The notes under the pieces: model-generated | What the model saw: the letters and a program-made list of their open reading frames with translations, nothing else | Databases searched by the model: none | What the model was told of the DNA's origin: nothing | Shown here: piece after piece, positions 1-5,740 of the stretch | How positions within the stretch are numbered: the first letter of the stretch is position 1 | How the letters are laid out: every line of letters begins with the position of its first letter | Assembly (NCBI GenBank): GCA_003224515.1 | Contig: QHZC01000228.1 | Location: 1 to 10,198 of the forward strand | From: Acidobacteriota bacterium | Lineage (GTDB): Bacteria; Acidobacteriota; Terriglobia; Acidiferrales; UBA7541 | Length of the DNA stretch: 10,198 nucleotides | Direction of reading: 5' to 3' | Translations under genes and position numbers: made by a program

Positions 1-198
1 GTGTTTCATTACTTGCAGAACAATCAGCGGCAAGAGACCACGCGGGAGGCAAAGCAGTTGGATGAAGCGCAGAAAATTGTACAGGAAACAGCTGCGGACA
101 TTCGGGCCGGGGAATTTCCCGCGAAGCCCGGTTTCGTCTGCCGCAATTGCGCCTACAGGCCAATCTGCCCGGCACATGAAGAAGCCCTGAGCGCTTGA
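1..198 (+). CDS. PD-(D/E)XK nuclease / RecB-family helicase-nuclease, C-terminal fragment
   Basis: Only the last 65 residues lie in the window; the frame is open at the left edge, so the GTG at base 1 is probably an internal valine. The visible part is a charged helix (about residues 8-40) followed by FVCRNCAYRPICPA, with Cys47, Cys50 and Cys56. This C-x2-C-x5-C pattern near the C-terminus is typical of Cas4/AddB/RecB-like PD-(D/E)XK nucleases, where these cysteines and one more N-terminal cysteine hold a [4Fe-4S] cluster. The catalytic motifs and any helicase domain would lie upstream, outside the window. By family the protein would resect or process DNA ends in the cytoplasm. The stop is TGA at 196-198. 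The C-terminal type is fairly clear; whether the whole protein is a helicase-nuclease fusion or a stand-alone nuclease cannot be told here. Confidence 0.7.
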   Translation: MFHYLQNNQRQETTREAKQLDEAQKIVQETAADIRAGEFPAKPGFVCRNCAYRPICPAHEEALSA

Positions 199-259
199 AG
201 GAACGCAGGCAAATTCTTCGAATTCTTTCTGGAGAAGAAAGCCAACCGGAGGACTTCAC

Positions 260-618
260 GTGAATCAAAAAAGCATGTACTTGTTCCTTTGGCGTTCTCG
301 GGGCCGCGCTTCCCTATTCGCAATTCATCCCGTGGATCGTCGAACGCGGACCGAACCGCGGGCTTCTCTTCCGCCAATTCTTCGCCAATAGCATCAGCGC
401 ATTCTTCGGATTGGACGTCTTGGTCTCGGCCGTGGTCCTCGGTGAGGTTTGTCAGGTTGGAAGGCCGACGGCTCGGCATGCCGCTCTTATGGCTGCCAAT
501 CGCCGGCCTACTCGCCGTGGGCGTGTCTTTCGCCTTGCCGCTGTTTCTCTATCTTCGCGAACGCTCGCGGGAAGGATTGCCGGGAGCAGTTGAAGCTGTA
601 CCGGCAGCCAAGTCCTGA
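260..618 (+). pseudogene. DUF2834 family small membrane protein, interrupted by two frame changes
   Basis: GTG at 260 follows GGAGG (248-252) by 7 nt, and the reading begins MNQKSMYLFL. The sequence then moves to another frame, giving GAALPYSQFIPWIVERGPN, then FFANSISAFFGLDVLVSAVV. It changes again to give LEGRRLGMPLLWLPIAGLL and a hydrophobic end with FALPLFLYLRERS, stopping at 616-618. Put together these form a full DUF2834 protein: an N-terminal helix, the PYSQFIPW segment, the FFGLDVLVSA helix, and a last helix after EGRRLGM. The span is 359 bases; removing one base near 290 and one near 440 gives about 118 residues, the usual family size. The family's function is unknown; it is an integral membrane protein. 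The breaks may be true decay or indel errors in the assembly. The identity is clear; the functional state is not. Confidence 0.75.
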
Positions 619-647
619 TGGAACCTTTTGTCAGTTGCCGGTACCGG

Positions 648-679
648 AAAAAGGCGCCCTGACCCGCGTCAGGGCGCCT
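648..679 (-). terminator. Rho-independent terminator with perfect 12-bp stem
   Basis: Bases 652-663 (AGGCGCCCTGAC) are perfectly complementary to 668-679 (GTCAGGGCGCCT), with a 4-base loop CCGC. Read on the minus strand, the stem is followed by five T residues (652-648) and then CC; on the plus strand there is no T run after the stem. This polarity makes it a minus-strand terminator for the small lysine-rich frame ending at 703 and, further up, for the VWFA gene ending at 878. Confidence 0.8.
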
Positions 680-702
680 CCCGAATCCTGCTGGGAGAGG
701 TC

Positions 703-756
703 CTACTTCCCTTTTTTCGGGCCCTTCTTCTCGTCCTTCTTGGCCTTTTTCTTCAT
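703..756 (-). CDS. Lysine-rich 17-residue open reading frame (may be the end of a frameshifted small protein)
   Basis: The frame starts MKKKAKKDEKKGPKKGK and ends with TAG at 705-703. AGGAGG (770-765) lies 8 nt before the ATG, a near-ideal SD. More than half of the residues are lysine, so the peptide would be strongly basic and could bind nucleic acid or acidic partners; I know no named family. Upstream, the frame at 841-776 encodes REPPVYEVQGKWLAVTPVMR and stops at TGA 778-776. Dropping one base near 781 joins it to AEREEEIRMKKKAKK in this frame. A single small protein of about 45 residues broken by one base is therefore a serious alternative, in which the GAGGAGGAA 'SD' would just be glutamate codons. 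A terminator follows at 679-648 either way. Confidence 0.4.
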   Translation of the reverse strand: MKKKAKKDEKKGPKKGK

Positions 757-775
757 TCGAATTTCCTCCTCACGC

Positions 776-841
776 TCAGCGCATGACGGGCGTCACCGCC
801 AGCCACTTGCCCTGGACTTCATATACGGGCGGTTCACGCAA
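776..841 (-). pseudogene. Possible N-terminal part of a frameshifted small basic protein
   Basis: From TTG at 841 the frame gives REPPVYEVQGKWLAVTPVMR, then TGA at 778-776. No SD is seen before the TTG. The piece is protein-like (alternating hydrophobic and charged residues, and a tryptophan), and a one-base change at its end would join it to the lysine-rich frame ending at 703. It is listed because the joined reading is more convincing than either half. It could still be non-coding leader sequence of the lysine-rich frame. Confidence 0.3.
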
Positions 842-848
842 GAGTCAA
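820..848 (-). promoter_or_regulatory. Sigma-70-like promoter candidate for the lysine-rich frame
   Basis: On the minus strand TTGACT (848-843) is followed after 17 nt by TATATG (825-820). The -35 matches consensus at 5 of 6 positions and the -10 at 4 of 6. Transcription would begin near 813, giving a leader of about 57 nt before the ATG at 756. If the frameshifted-protein reading is right, this sequence lies partly inside coding DNA and may be chance. Confidence 0.35.
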
Positions 849-877
849 GACAATTTGCAGTGAAAATGAAAAACCTG

Positions 878-1972
878 CTATCTCGGTGTGGCCCCGGCAT
901 AATAACCCTCGCGAGTCAGGATGGTAAGCCTTTCGCGCTTTACCCGGACCTCGATGGAATGGTATTCCGCGCCGCGGTCCGTTCCGCTGGGCGCATAGGC
1001 CAGGGTGTACTGGTTGCGGGCCTCTTCCGTGACCCTGGAATACAGCCCCTCCATCGCTCGGCTCTTCAAACCATAGTAGACGTCGCCGCCCGTATCGTGC
1101 GCGTATTTCGAAAGGCGTTCAAACTTCCGGTCGAAAAAAGCGCTACCCACGCCAACTCCGTAAACCGCGATGTTGTAGCGAAGCAGCTCCTTTAGCACGG
1201 TGTCGTAGTTATTCACATTGAACTTTGGCCCGTTGACGCCATCGGAAATCAGAAAAATAATCTTCCGCCGCTGGCGCTCCGGATCACGGTCTTTAAGCAA
1301 CTGCGCCGCGGCGTATACCGCATCATCCAACGCCTTGGTCGGCTGGCCCTTGAAGTTCAACGTAGCGCCGATCATGTTCGGCGCATCTCCCGTGGCGGAG
1401 TGCCCGTTGATCGACGGGCCATTGCTGATGGCCGGGCTCGAAGGCCCCGCGGAAGGCTCATCGTCCAAATGCGTGCGCTTCAACTCGGTGAGGAGTTTGT
1501 CCTGGTCGGTGATAAAGCCCTTCCCCACGTGGAAAAACTGGTCAAATCGGCAGACGAACGCCTCATCGTTCAAGCTCAGCCCCGCAACCACCGACAGCAA
1601 ACTTTCGGAAACTTGCGTGGCATCCTTCGATTTCAAGTCGTTGTCAATCAACAGAACCATCGAAATGGGAGCAGGTTCCGCTCCGAAGTAAACGATCTTC
1701 TGTTCGACGTTATCCTCGAAGATTCGAAATTCGTCCCGCCGCAGGTCGGCGACCAGCCTCCCGGACCCGTCTTTCACGGTGACAGGCACCACCACTTGGT
1801 TGACCGAGAAGGTAATTTTCCCTTGCCGGTTCTGTTGCGGAGGGGCCTGAGGGTTTTGCTCCGGAGCGGCGGAGGTAGCACCCTGTTGGGGCGCTTCGGC
1901 ACCCAGCTGGGTGAGAAGCACGGTGAGCAGTACTCCGCCGACCAACAGGAAGGTTTTTCGTAGACTTTTCAT
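878..1972 (-). CDS. Exported VWFA-related Acidobacterial domain protein with altered MIDAS
   Basis: This 364-residue protein matches the VWFA-related Acidobacterial domain family (TIGR03436 type). Residues 1-25 form a signal peptide or membrane anchor (MKSLRKTFLLVGGVLLTVLL). Residues 28-50 are a Q/P-rich linker, and 53-98 are the family's N-terminal module (VNQVVVPVTVKDGSGRLV, then DEFRIFEDN). The VWA domain runs from about 104 to 300. The usual DxSxS metal site reads D110-N-D112-L-K114, so both serines are replaced; Thr212 and Asp244 (LISDG) of the other two MIDAS motifs remain. The C-terminus has the typical ARNQYTLAYAP and LTILTREGYYA motifs. ATG 1972 is chosen because it starts the signal peptide, has GAGGA just upstream, and avoids overlap with the divergent gene; the frame is open to 2155. 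Its function is unknown; the family is thought to mediate protein contacts outside the cytoplasm. Confidence 0.85.
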   Translation of the reverse strand: MKSLRKTFLLVGGVLLTVLLTQLGAEAPQQGATSAAPEQNPQAPPQQNRQGKITFSVNQVVVPVTVKDGSGRLVADLRRDEFRIFEDNVEQKIVYFGAEPAPISMVLLIDNDLKSKDATQVSESLLSVVAGLSLNDEAFVCRFDQFFHVGKGFITDQDKLLTELKRTHLDDEPSAGPSSPAISNGPSINGHSATGDAPNMIGATLNFKGQPTKALDDAVYAAAQLLKDRDPERQRRKIIFLISDGVNGPKFNVNNYDTVLKELLRYNIAVYGVGVGSAFFDRKFERLSKYAHDTGGDVYYGLKSRAMEGLYSRVTEEARNQYTLAYAPSGTDRGAEYHSIEVRVKRERLTILTREGYYAGATPR

Positions 1973-1993
1973 AGTCCTCAAGCCAAACTTCGA

Positions 1994-2021
1994 ATTATCC
2001 GCGCGCGTGATTTTCTGCCAC
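1994..2021 (-). promoter_or_regulatory. Promoter candidate for the minus-strand VWFA gene
   Basis: On the minus strand GTGGCA (2021-2016) and GATAAT (1999-1994) are 16 nt apart. The -35 matches consensus at 4 of 6 positions and the -10 at 5 of 6. Transcription would start near 1987, about 15 nt before the ATG at 1972. It lies in the 140-bp gap shared with the divergent gene at 2113, for which I could not pick a convincing promoter. Confidence 0.35.
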
Positions 2022-2112
2022 GCATCCATCGCACCGCTTCGCGGCATCCTACAGGGCGGCAGTACCCCGCAGGGTTTTTCCGGTCGGGCATCTCTCGCCA
2101 AGGAAAGTATAC

Positions 2113-3081
2113 ATGTCTTCGATGCACAAACTTTTGATGCAATGGGTGACGGCAACGGTTGCGGCGACTTTGGCCATCCCGGCCATGCCCCAGGAGCCCT
2201 CCGCTCCAGGCGGGGTGATCAAGTCGCAGGTAAGCCTGGTGAACTTGTTTGCAACCGTACGCGACAAGAATAAAAGGATCGTGCCCACCCTCAAACAGGA
2301 AGACTTCAGGATTTCCGAAAACAATCAGGAACAGAAAATCGCATTCTTTTCTAGAGAGGTGGCCCTGCCGATCACGCTGGCGATGCTGCTCGACACTTCC
2401 GGCAGCGAACAAGACATGCTGAGCGCCATTCAAGACGCCGGTAGCCGGTTCATCGCACGGGTGATCCGCAAGGGTGACGAGGCGCTGGTGATGTCCTTCG
2501 ATGCCAATGTCGATCTGCTGTCGGATTTTACGGACGAGCGCGGCCAACTCGAACGCGCCATTCGTAAGACTAGGATCAATGTGCCGGATCAGGGAACGAT
2601 CGCGGGAAATCCGGGTCCGATCGGATCGCGGCAAATCACCGGCACGGCTCTCTACGACGCCATCTACCTGGCGTGCGGTGAAAAACTCGCTTCCGAAGCC
2701 GGGCGCAAAGCAATTGTCATCGTTACCGACGCCCAGGATGAAGGAAGTAAAGTGAAGCTGGACGAAGCCATCGAAGCGGCCCAGCGCACGGATACGGTGA
2801 TTCACATCCTGCTCGTGGCGGACCCGCGATATGGCGGTAACCCTGGCGTGGCGCACAAACTGGCGGAGGAGACCGGCGGGCGCATGATCTCCGTTCGGTC
2901 GGAAAAGAAGCTGGCGGAAGCATTTGACGAGATTTCCGAAGAGCTGCGCAGCCAGTATACGCTAGGCTACTATCCGACAAACTCGGCGCAGGACGGAAAA
3001 TTTCGCAAGGTCAAGGTGGAAACCGCCGATCACGACCTGAAGGTCCTCGCCCGCAAAGGCTACTACGCCCCGAAAGGCTGA
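2113..3081 (+). CDS. Exported VWFA-related Acidobacterial domain protein with intact MIDAS
   Basis: This 322-residue protein is a second member of the same family as its divergent neighbour. Residues 1-26 look like a signal peptide (MSSMHKLLMQWVTATVAATL, then AIPAMPQ). Residues 38-80 are the family's N-terminal module (LVNLFATVRDKNKRIV, then EDFRISENNQEQKI). The VWA domain spans about 87-285 and has a canonical metal site: D94-T-S96-G-S98, Thr178 in TGTALYDAIY, and Asp206 in IVIVTDAQDEGS. It ends with the family motifs EELRSQYTLGYYPT and LKVLARKGYYAPKG. The start at 2113 follows AGGA (2101-2104) by 8 nt; a second ATG at 2122 is also possible. It is likely exported and binds a divalent metal and a protein ligand. 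The exact role is unknown. The family call is firm. Confidence 0.9.
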   Translation: MSSMHKLLMQWVTATVAATLAIPAMPQEPSAPGGVIKSQVSLVNLFATVRDKNKRIVPTLKQEDFRISENNQEQKIAFFSREVALPITLAMLLDTSGSEQDMLSAIQDAGSRFIARVIRKGDEALVMSFDANVDLLSDFTDERGQLERAIRKTRINVPDQGTIAGNPGPIGSRQITGTALYDAIYLACGEKLASEAGRKAIVIVTDAQDEGSKVKLDEAIEAAQRTDTVIHILLVADPRYGGNPGVAHKLAEETGGRMISVRSEKKLAEAFDEISEELRSQYTLGYYPTNSAQDGKFRKVKVETADHDLKVLARKGYYAPKG

Positions 3082-3090
3082 AGCTGCAAA

Positions 3091-3129
3091 CTCTTAGCTC
3101 GCCCGCTGGGCCCGGGAAGCTATCAAGAG
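3091..3129. terminator. Imperfect hairpin between convergent genes, possible bidirectional terminator
   Basis: CTCTT (3091-3095) pairs with AAGAG (3125-3129), AGCT (3096-3099) with AGCT (3118-3121), and CCCG (3102-3105) with CGGG (3113-3116). This makes 13 base pairs with small bulges and a 7-nt loop. It sits between the stop of the VWFA gene (3081) and the stop of the convergent DUF899 gene (3139). There is no real T run: only TTTG follows on the minus strand and ATTCC on the plus strand, so any termination may be weak. Confidence 0.4.
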
Positions 3130-3138
3130 ATTCCACCA

Positions 3139-3942
3139 TCAATGATGTTCGCAACAATCCCCTGCGGTGCCGGAGGTCTTGGCGGGCTGCACGTACTCCG
3201 CCTTCGCGTCCACTTGGTAGCCGTCGCCATATTTGTCATGATGCCGCACCCACGCCATGGTGTGGGCCAACCCCTCTTCGTCGCGTCCTTTCGGCGTGAT
3301 GTCCAGCCAGTTGTACGCGCCGATGAGGATGTCCAGCCCGCGGCCGTAGCTCGAATATGTGTGGAAGATATTTCCCGCAGCATCCTTGTAAAACACGCTG
3401 GTGCCGGGACGCTCTTCGCTGGGGAATTTCTGCATCGCATAGTTGTAGTACACTTCGCCCTTTCCCAGTTCTTCCTTGGTCATTGAAACTTGGTAGTCGT
3501 AATTGAAGTCGGTCGCATTCGACGACACCCAGTGGAACCGCCAGCCCATGCGCTTCTTGAACGCCTGGATCTCTCCGAGCGGGGCCCGCGAAACCACTGC
3601 CAGCCGCACGTCTCTTGCCGCCAGGTGCGGCACGCTGCCGTCAATATGGTCTGAGATGAACGAGCAGCTCGGGCAGCCTTCCGTCCAGCCAGGGCCCAGC
3701 ATGAAGTGATATACGATCAGCTGGCTTCTGCCTCCGAAGAGATCCGCAAGCGTCTCTTTACCTTTCGGACCGTCGAAGATGTACGACTTTTGGACCTTCT
3801 CCCATGGCAGCTCGCGGCGCTGCCGGCTCAATTCATCGCGCAACCGCGTGAACTCTTTCTCTTTTTTCAACAACTCCTTGCGCGCGGCAAGCCATTCCGC
3901 CGCCGTCACGACCTTGGACTGCTCCCTTACTCTCGTTGCCAT
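3139..3942 (-). CDS. DUF899 family thioredoxin-like protein
   Basis: This 267-residue protein matches DUF899, a thioredoxin-fold family common in soil bacteria with no settled function. The N-terminal part has VVTAAEWLAARKELLKKEKE (11-30) and ELPWEKVQKSYIFDGPKGKE. The core follows as LIVYHFMLGPGWTEGCPSCS, with the C-x2-C pair Cys90/Cys93 where thioredoxins have their redox site. Later conserved parts include VSRAPLGEI and GTSVFYKDAAGNIFHTYSSY, then the end of the domain near WLDITPKGRDEEG. The chain ends in an unusual CCEHH. The second ATG (3942) is preferred because GGAG (3954-3951) is 8 nt from it but only 2 nt from the first ATG at 3948. It is the last gene of the minus-strand cluster, 158 bp after its neighbour, so it may also have its own promoter. 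It is likely cytoplasmic and thiol-redox related. Confidence 0.88.
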   Translation of the reverse strand: MATRVREQSKVVTAAEWLAARKELLKKEKEFTRLRDELSRQRRELPWEKVQKSYIFDGPKGKETLADLFGGRSQLIVYHFMLGPGWTEGCPSCSFISDHIDGSVPHLAARDVRLAVVSRAPLGEIQAFKKRMGWRFHWVSSNATDFNYDYQVSMTKEELGKGEVYYNYAMQKFPSEERPGTSVFYKDAAGNIFHTYSSYGRGLDILIGAYNWLDITPKGRDEEGLAHTMAWVRHHDKYGDGYQVDAKAEYVQPAKTSGTAGDCCEHH

Positions 3943-4009
3943 GTCCATTTCTCCTCTCTTAAATTTCCGTTAGCGGGAAAACAGATGACCCGAAAATCTC
4001 GCGTTTCGT

Positions 4010-4056
4010 GAATGCGGGAGCCCGGCGGCACCCTGCGCAAGCAAGCCCCCGCATTC
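4010..4056. other. Inverted repeat in the gap between the DUF899 gene and its upstream neighbour
   Basis: GAATGCGGG (4010-4018) and CCCGCATTC (4048-4056) form a perfect 9-bp stem, extendable by one GU and one GC pair, around a 29-nt loop. It lies in the 158-bp gap between the stop of the gene at 4101 and the ATG at 3942. No T run follows on either strand, so it is a weak terminator candidate. It could be an operator or an mRNA-processing or stability hairpin that sets DUF899 expression apart from the genes before it. Confidence 0.35.
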
Positions 4057-4100
4057 GCTGGGCGTTCAATGGAATCTAGAGCCAGCTGCGACCTCCGACT

Positions 4101-4577
4101 CTAGCGGGCGGCAGCCTGCGCCTTAGGCGCTGGCATGGCCTGTTGCATTTGCGCCATGACCTTGCGGATTGCTTCGTTGGATCCGGGGCTGCGCTTCTCG
4201 CGCCAGGCCTCCAGCCGCGTAACGTGCCGCTCGAGGTTGCCGAGGAAGTTCGGGCTGCTGAACATCGCGCGCCACACGCCGAGCACCGGCTTCACCTGTT
4301 CCCAAACGGCCCACTGTTCCCCGTTGCTTTCGAAGAAGAACTCTTCGTCGATCAGCCCGCGGTTCACAATGCTCGCCACCATCTCCCAATAACCGAAGAC
4401 CATGCGCATGTACGCGTTTTCCTTGCTGCCAGGAGGACACACGCGCATCACGTCTTCCTCGGTTTTCACGTGGAAGTTGGCTGCAAACCACTCCCGTGCT
4501 TCGCGCAGCCGCGGCTCCCGTCTGTCTTCGTACAGCCGCAACATCAGATTCACCTGCTCGTTCGTTACTTCACCCAT
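4101..4577 (-). CDS. Conserved hypothetical protein (acidobacterial, soluble, helical)
   Basis: This 158-residue protein starts MGEVTNEQVNLMLRLYEDRR and contains REWFAANFHVKTEEDVMRVC, YMRMVFGYWEMVASIVNRGL and IDEEFFFESNGEQWAVWEQV. It looks all-helical and cytoplasmic, with many aromatic residues, and resembles the DUF4760-like group of small proteins, a link I hold only loosely. A basic, Ala/Gln-rich tail (about 135-158) ends the chain. The only cysteine is near residue 47 (VCPPGSKEN). AGGAGG (4587-4582) stands 4 nt before the ATG, a strong ribosome binding site. The stop is TAG at 4103-4101. It is 44 bp downstream of the DinB-fold gene in the same direction, so it is probably in the same operon. 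No function can be assigned. Confidence 0.8.
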   Translation of the reverse strand: MGEVTNEQVNLMLRLYEDRREPRLREAREWFAANFHVKTEEDVMRVCPPGSKENAYMRMVFGYWEMVASIVNRGLIDEEFFFESNGEQWAVWEQVKPVLGVWRAMFSSPNFLGNLERHVTRLEAWREKRSPGSNEAIRKVMAQMQQAMPAPKAQAAAR

Positions 4578-4621
4578 GTTTCCTCCTTATGGTTTGGATT
4601 GTCGGCTCGATTTTTGAGGGA

Positions 4622-5239
4622 CTAGGCAAAAGGATTTTCGTCCGCGCTGGGCCCGTAAATCGACGGGACTGGTACATCCAGCATGCGCAGATAGACCGAG
4701 AGCTGCCCGCGATGGTGATAGTTATGATTCATGAGAACTGAGCGGAGGAAGGCGATCCGTGGCACCGACATCAGGACCTTTCCGTTTTTCGTCAAGCTCC
4801 ATGCGGAGTTGAGCCGCGCGTCGTCCATTTTCTTCAGGGTGGCCTTTGCACTTTCGAGGCTCTTGGAGAAAGTGTCCAGGACTTCCTGACGACTCTTCGC
4901 CTCCGGCTGCGAGAAATTCGGGGCTTCCATGCTGTCCGGCACAGCCGCTGCAGCAACACTGCCCGGCACGGACGCAATATGCAGGGCCAACTGACCCAGG
5001 GAACTGGATTTCGGGTGGGGTCTCCAGGAGAGTTTGTCGTCCGGAATTCGATCCAAGACCCGCTTCGTCGTTTGTGCTTCCTGATCAAGTTCCATCAAGA
5101 TGTTATCTACAAGTCTCATAACTGCTCCTTTCGTCTCGCTCTTCGAACGAATCTTGTTCACCACCGCTGCCGTGAGCCCGCCGGCCGAGAACAAGCTGCT
5201 GGCCATCAATGCAGCGCTGCCGATGCAAAATGGACACAT
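4622..5239 (-). CDS. DinB-fold protein joined in frame to an N-terminal CPFC membrane peptide
   Basis: The open frame of 205 residues has two possible starts. From 5239, after GGGAGG (5250-5245) with 5-nt spacing, it begins MCPFCIGSAALMASSLFSAG, a short hydrophobic segment with a C-x2-C pair like known small stand-alone proteins. It then runs without a stop through KIRSKSETKGAV into the DinB part. From 5119, after AGGAG (5129-5125) with 5-nt spacing, it gives a normal 165-residue DinB-fold protein beginning MRLVDNILMELDQEAQTTKR. This part has W32-RPHPKS, H47 in LALHIA, and the NHNYHH segment (132-136). H47, H132 and H136 fit the usual metal-binding histidine triad of the four-helix DinB bundle. 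Members include thiol transferases and many proteins of unknown role. The DinB call is strong; which start is used is open, and both may be. The gene is 42 bp after the SRPBCC gene. Confidence 0.85.
   Translation of the reverse strand: MCPFCIGSAALMASSLFSAGGLTAAVVNKIRSKSETKGAVMRLVDNILMELDQEAQTTKRVLDRIPDDKLSWRPHPKSSSLGQLALHIASVPGSVAAAAVPDSMEAPNFSQPEAKSRQEVLDTFSKSLESAKATLKKMDDARLNSAWSLTKNGKVLMSVPRIAFLRSVLMNHNYHHRGQLSVYLRMLDVPVPSIYGPSADENPFA
5125..5129 (-). promoter_or_regulatory. Internal ribosome binding site at the CPFC-DinB junction
   Basis: AGGAG (within AAAGGAGC, 5131-5124) lies 5 nt before ATG 5119 and inside codons for Lys-Gly-Ala of the upstream CPFC frame. Its quality suggests the DinB domain can be made alone even though no stop codon separates the two parts. 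Confidence 0.6.
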
Positions 5240-5281
5240 GCTTTCCTCCCGCCGCTGGCACGAGGTCCACCACGTCACCGT

Positions 5282-5740
5282 TCAACGCGAACGCGCCGCT
5301 TCTGCACGCCTCTTCACACCTTCGTGGATGTGTCCCCAACCCTTTGTCACGCCTCTGCGGTGGTCCTCTTGAATCAGCCCCAGGGCCGAATGCCGAAACT
5401 GAATCAGGGTCCCGCCATCCACCTGGCTCAAGCGGTACTGCACGTTGGAAACGACCGGATAAGACATAAACAACGGCCCGTTGATTTCCAGCAGCGTGGG
5501 CTTCTTGATGGCTTGCACGTGGCCCCAATTGTGACCGTTCCCGTCGCCGAGGTCGCGGTACCACCTGCCGCCCGGCCATGGCTCGATTTTCATGGGCATG
5601 GGTTTGTCTTCCGCTGTTTCGTTGAAGGGACCGAGCTGCTCGAGCAGCGCGGCGAAGGTCACCTCCAACGGCGCGCGTACCTGGATTTCTTCTGTAACAT
5701 TCAACGTCATATCCTCAATTCTTATTCCCGTCGAAATCAT
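5282..5740 (-). CDS. SRPBCC / AHSA1-like START-domain protein
   Basis: This 152-residue protein begins MISTGIRIEDMTLNVTEEIQ. The first beta strand of the SRPBCC fold follows (EEIQVRAPLEVTFAALLEQL, residues 18-37), then the PWPGGRWYRDLGDG turn (55-67). Next come GHVQAIKKPTLLEING, YRLSQVDGGTLIQFRHSALG, and a last helix with GWGHIHEGVKRRAE. This is the order seen in AHSA1-like proteins, which form a deep hydrophobic pocket for small ligands. Members paired with an ArsR gene are common, but their ligands are mostly unknown. ATG 5740 is chosen because AGGAGG (5750-5745) is 4 nt away; Met11 (5710) is a weaker alternative. The start lies 26 bp inside the 3' end of the ArsR gene, so the two are probably translationally coupled. 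It is cytoplasmic and no key family residue is obviously missing. Confidence 0.88.
   Translation of the reverse strand: MISTGIRIEDMTLNVTEEIQVRAPLEVTFAALLEQLGPFNETAEDKPMPMKIEPWPGGRWYRDLGDGNGHNWGHVQAIKKPTLLEINGPLFMSYPVVSNVQYRLSQVDGGTLIQFRHSALGLIQEDHRRGVTKGWGHIHEGVKRRAEAARSR

Noticed and set aside
449..1195. 248-residue plus-strand frame
   Set aside because: It spans the terminator hairpin and the antisense of the VWFA gene, and its first part is the wrong frame of the DUF2834 gene.
1973..2155. N-terminal extension of the minus-strand VWFA gene to 2155
   Set aside because: It would place 61 unrelated residues before a clear signal peptide and overlap the start of the divergent gene at 2113.
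1978..2856. 292-residue minus-strand frame opposite the second VWFA gene
   Set aside because: It lies antisense to a clear family member, is rich in Arg/His as expected for a GC-rich shadow, and shows no recognisable motifs.
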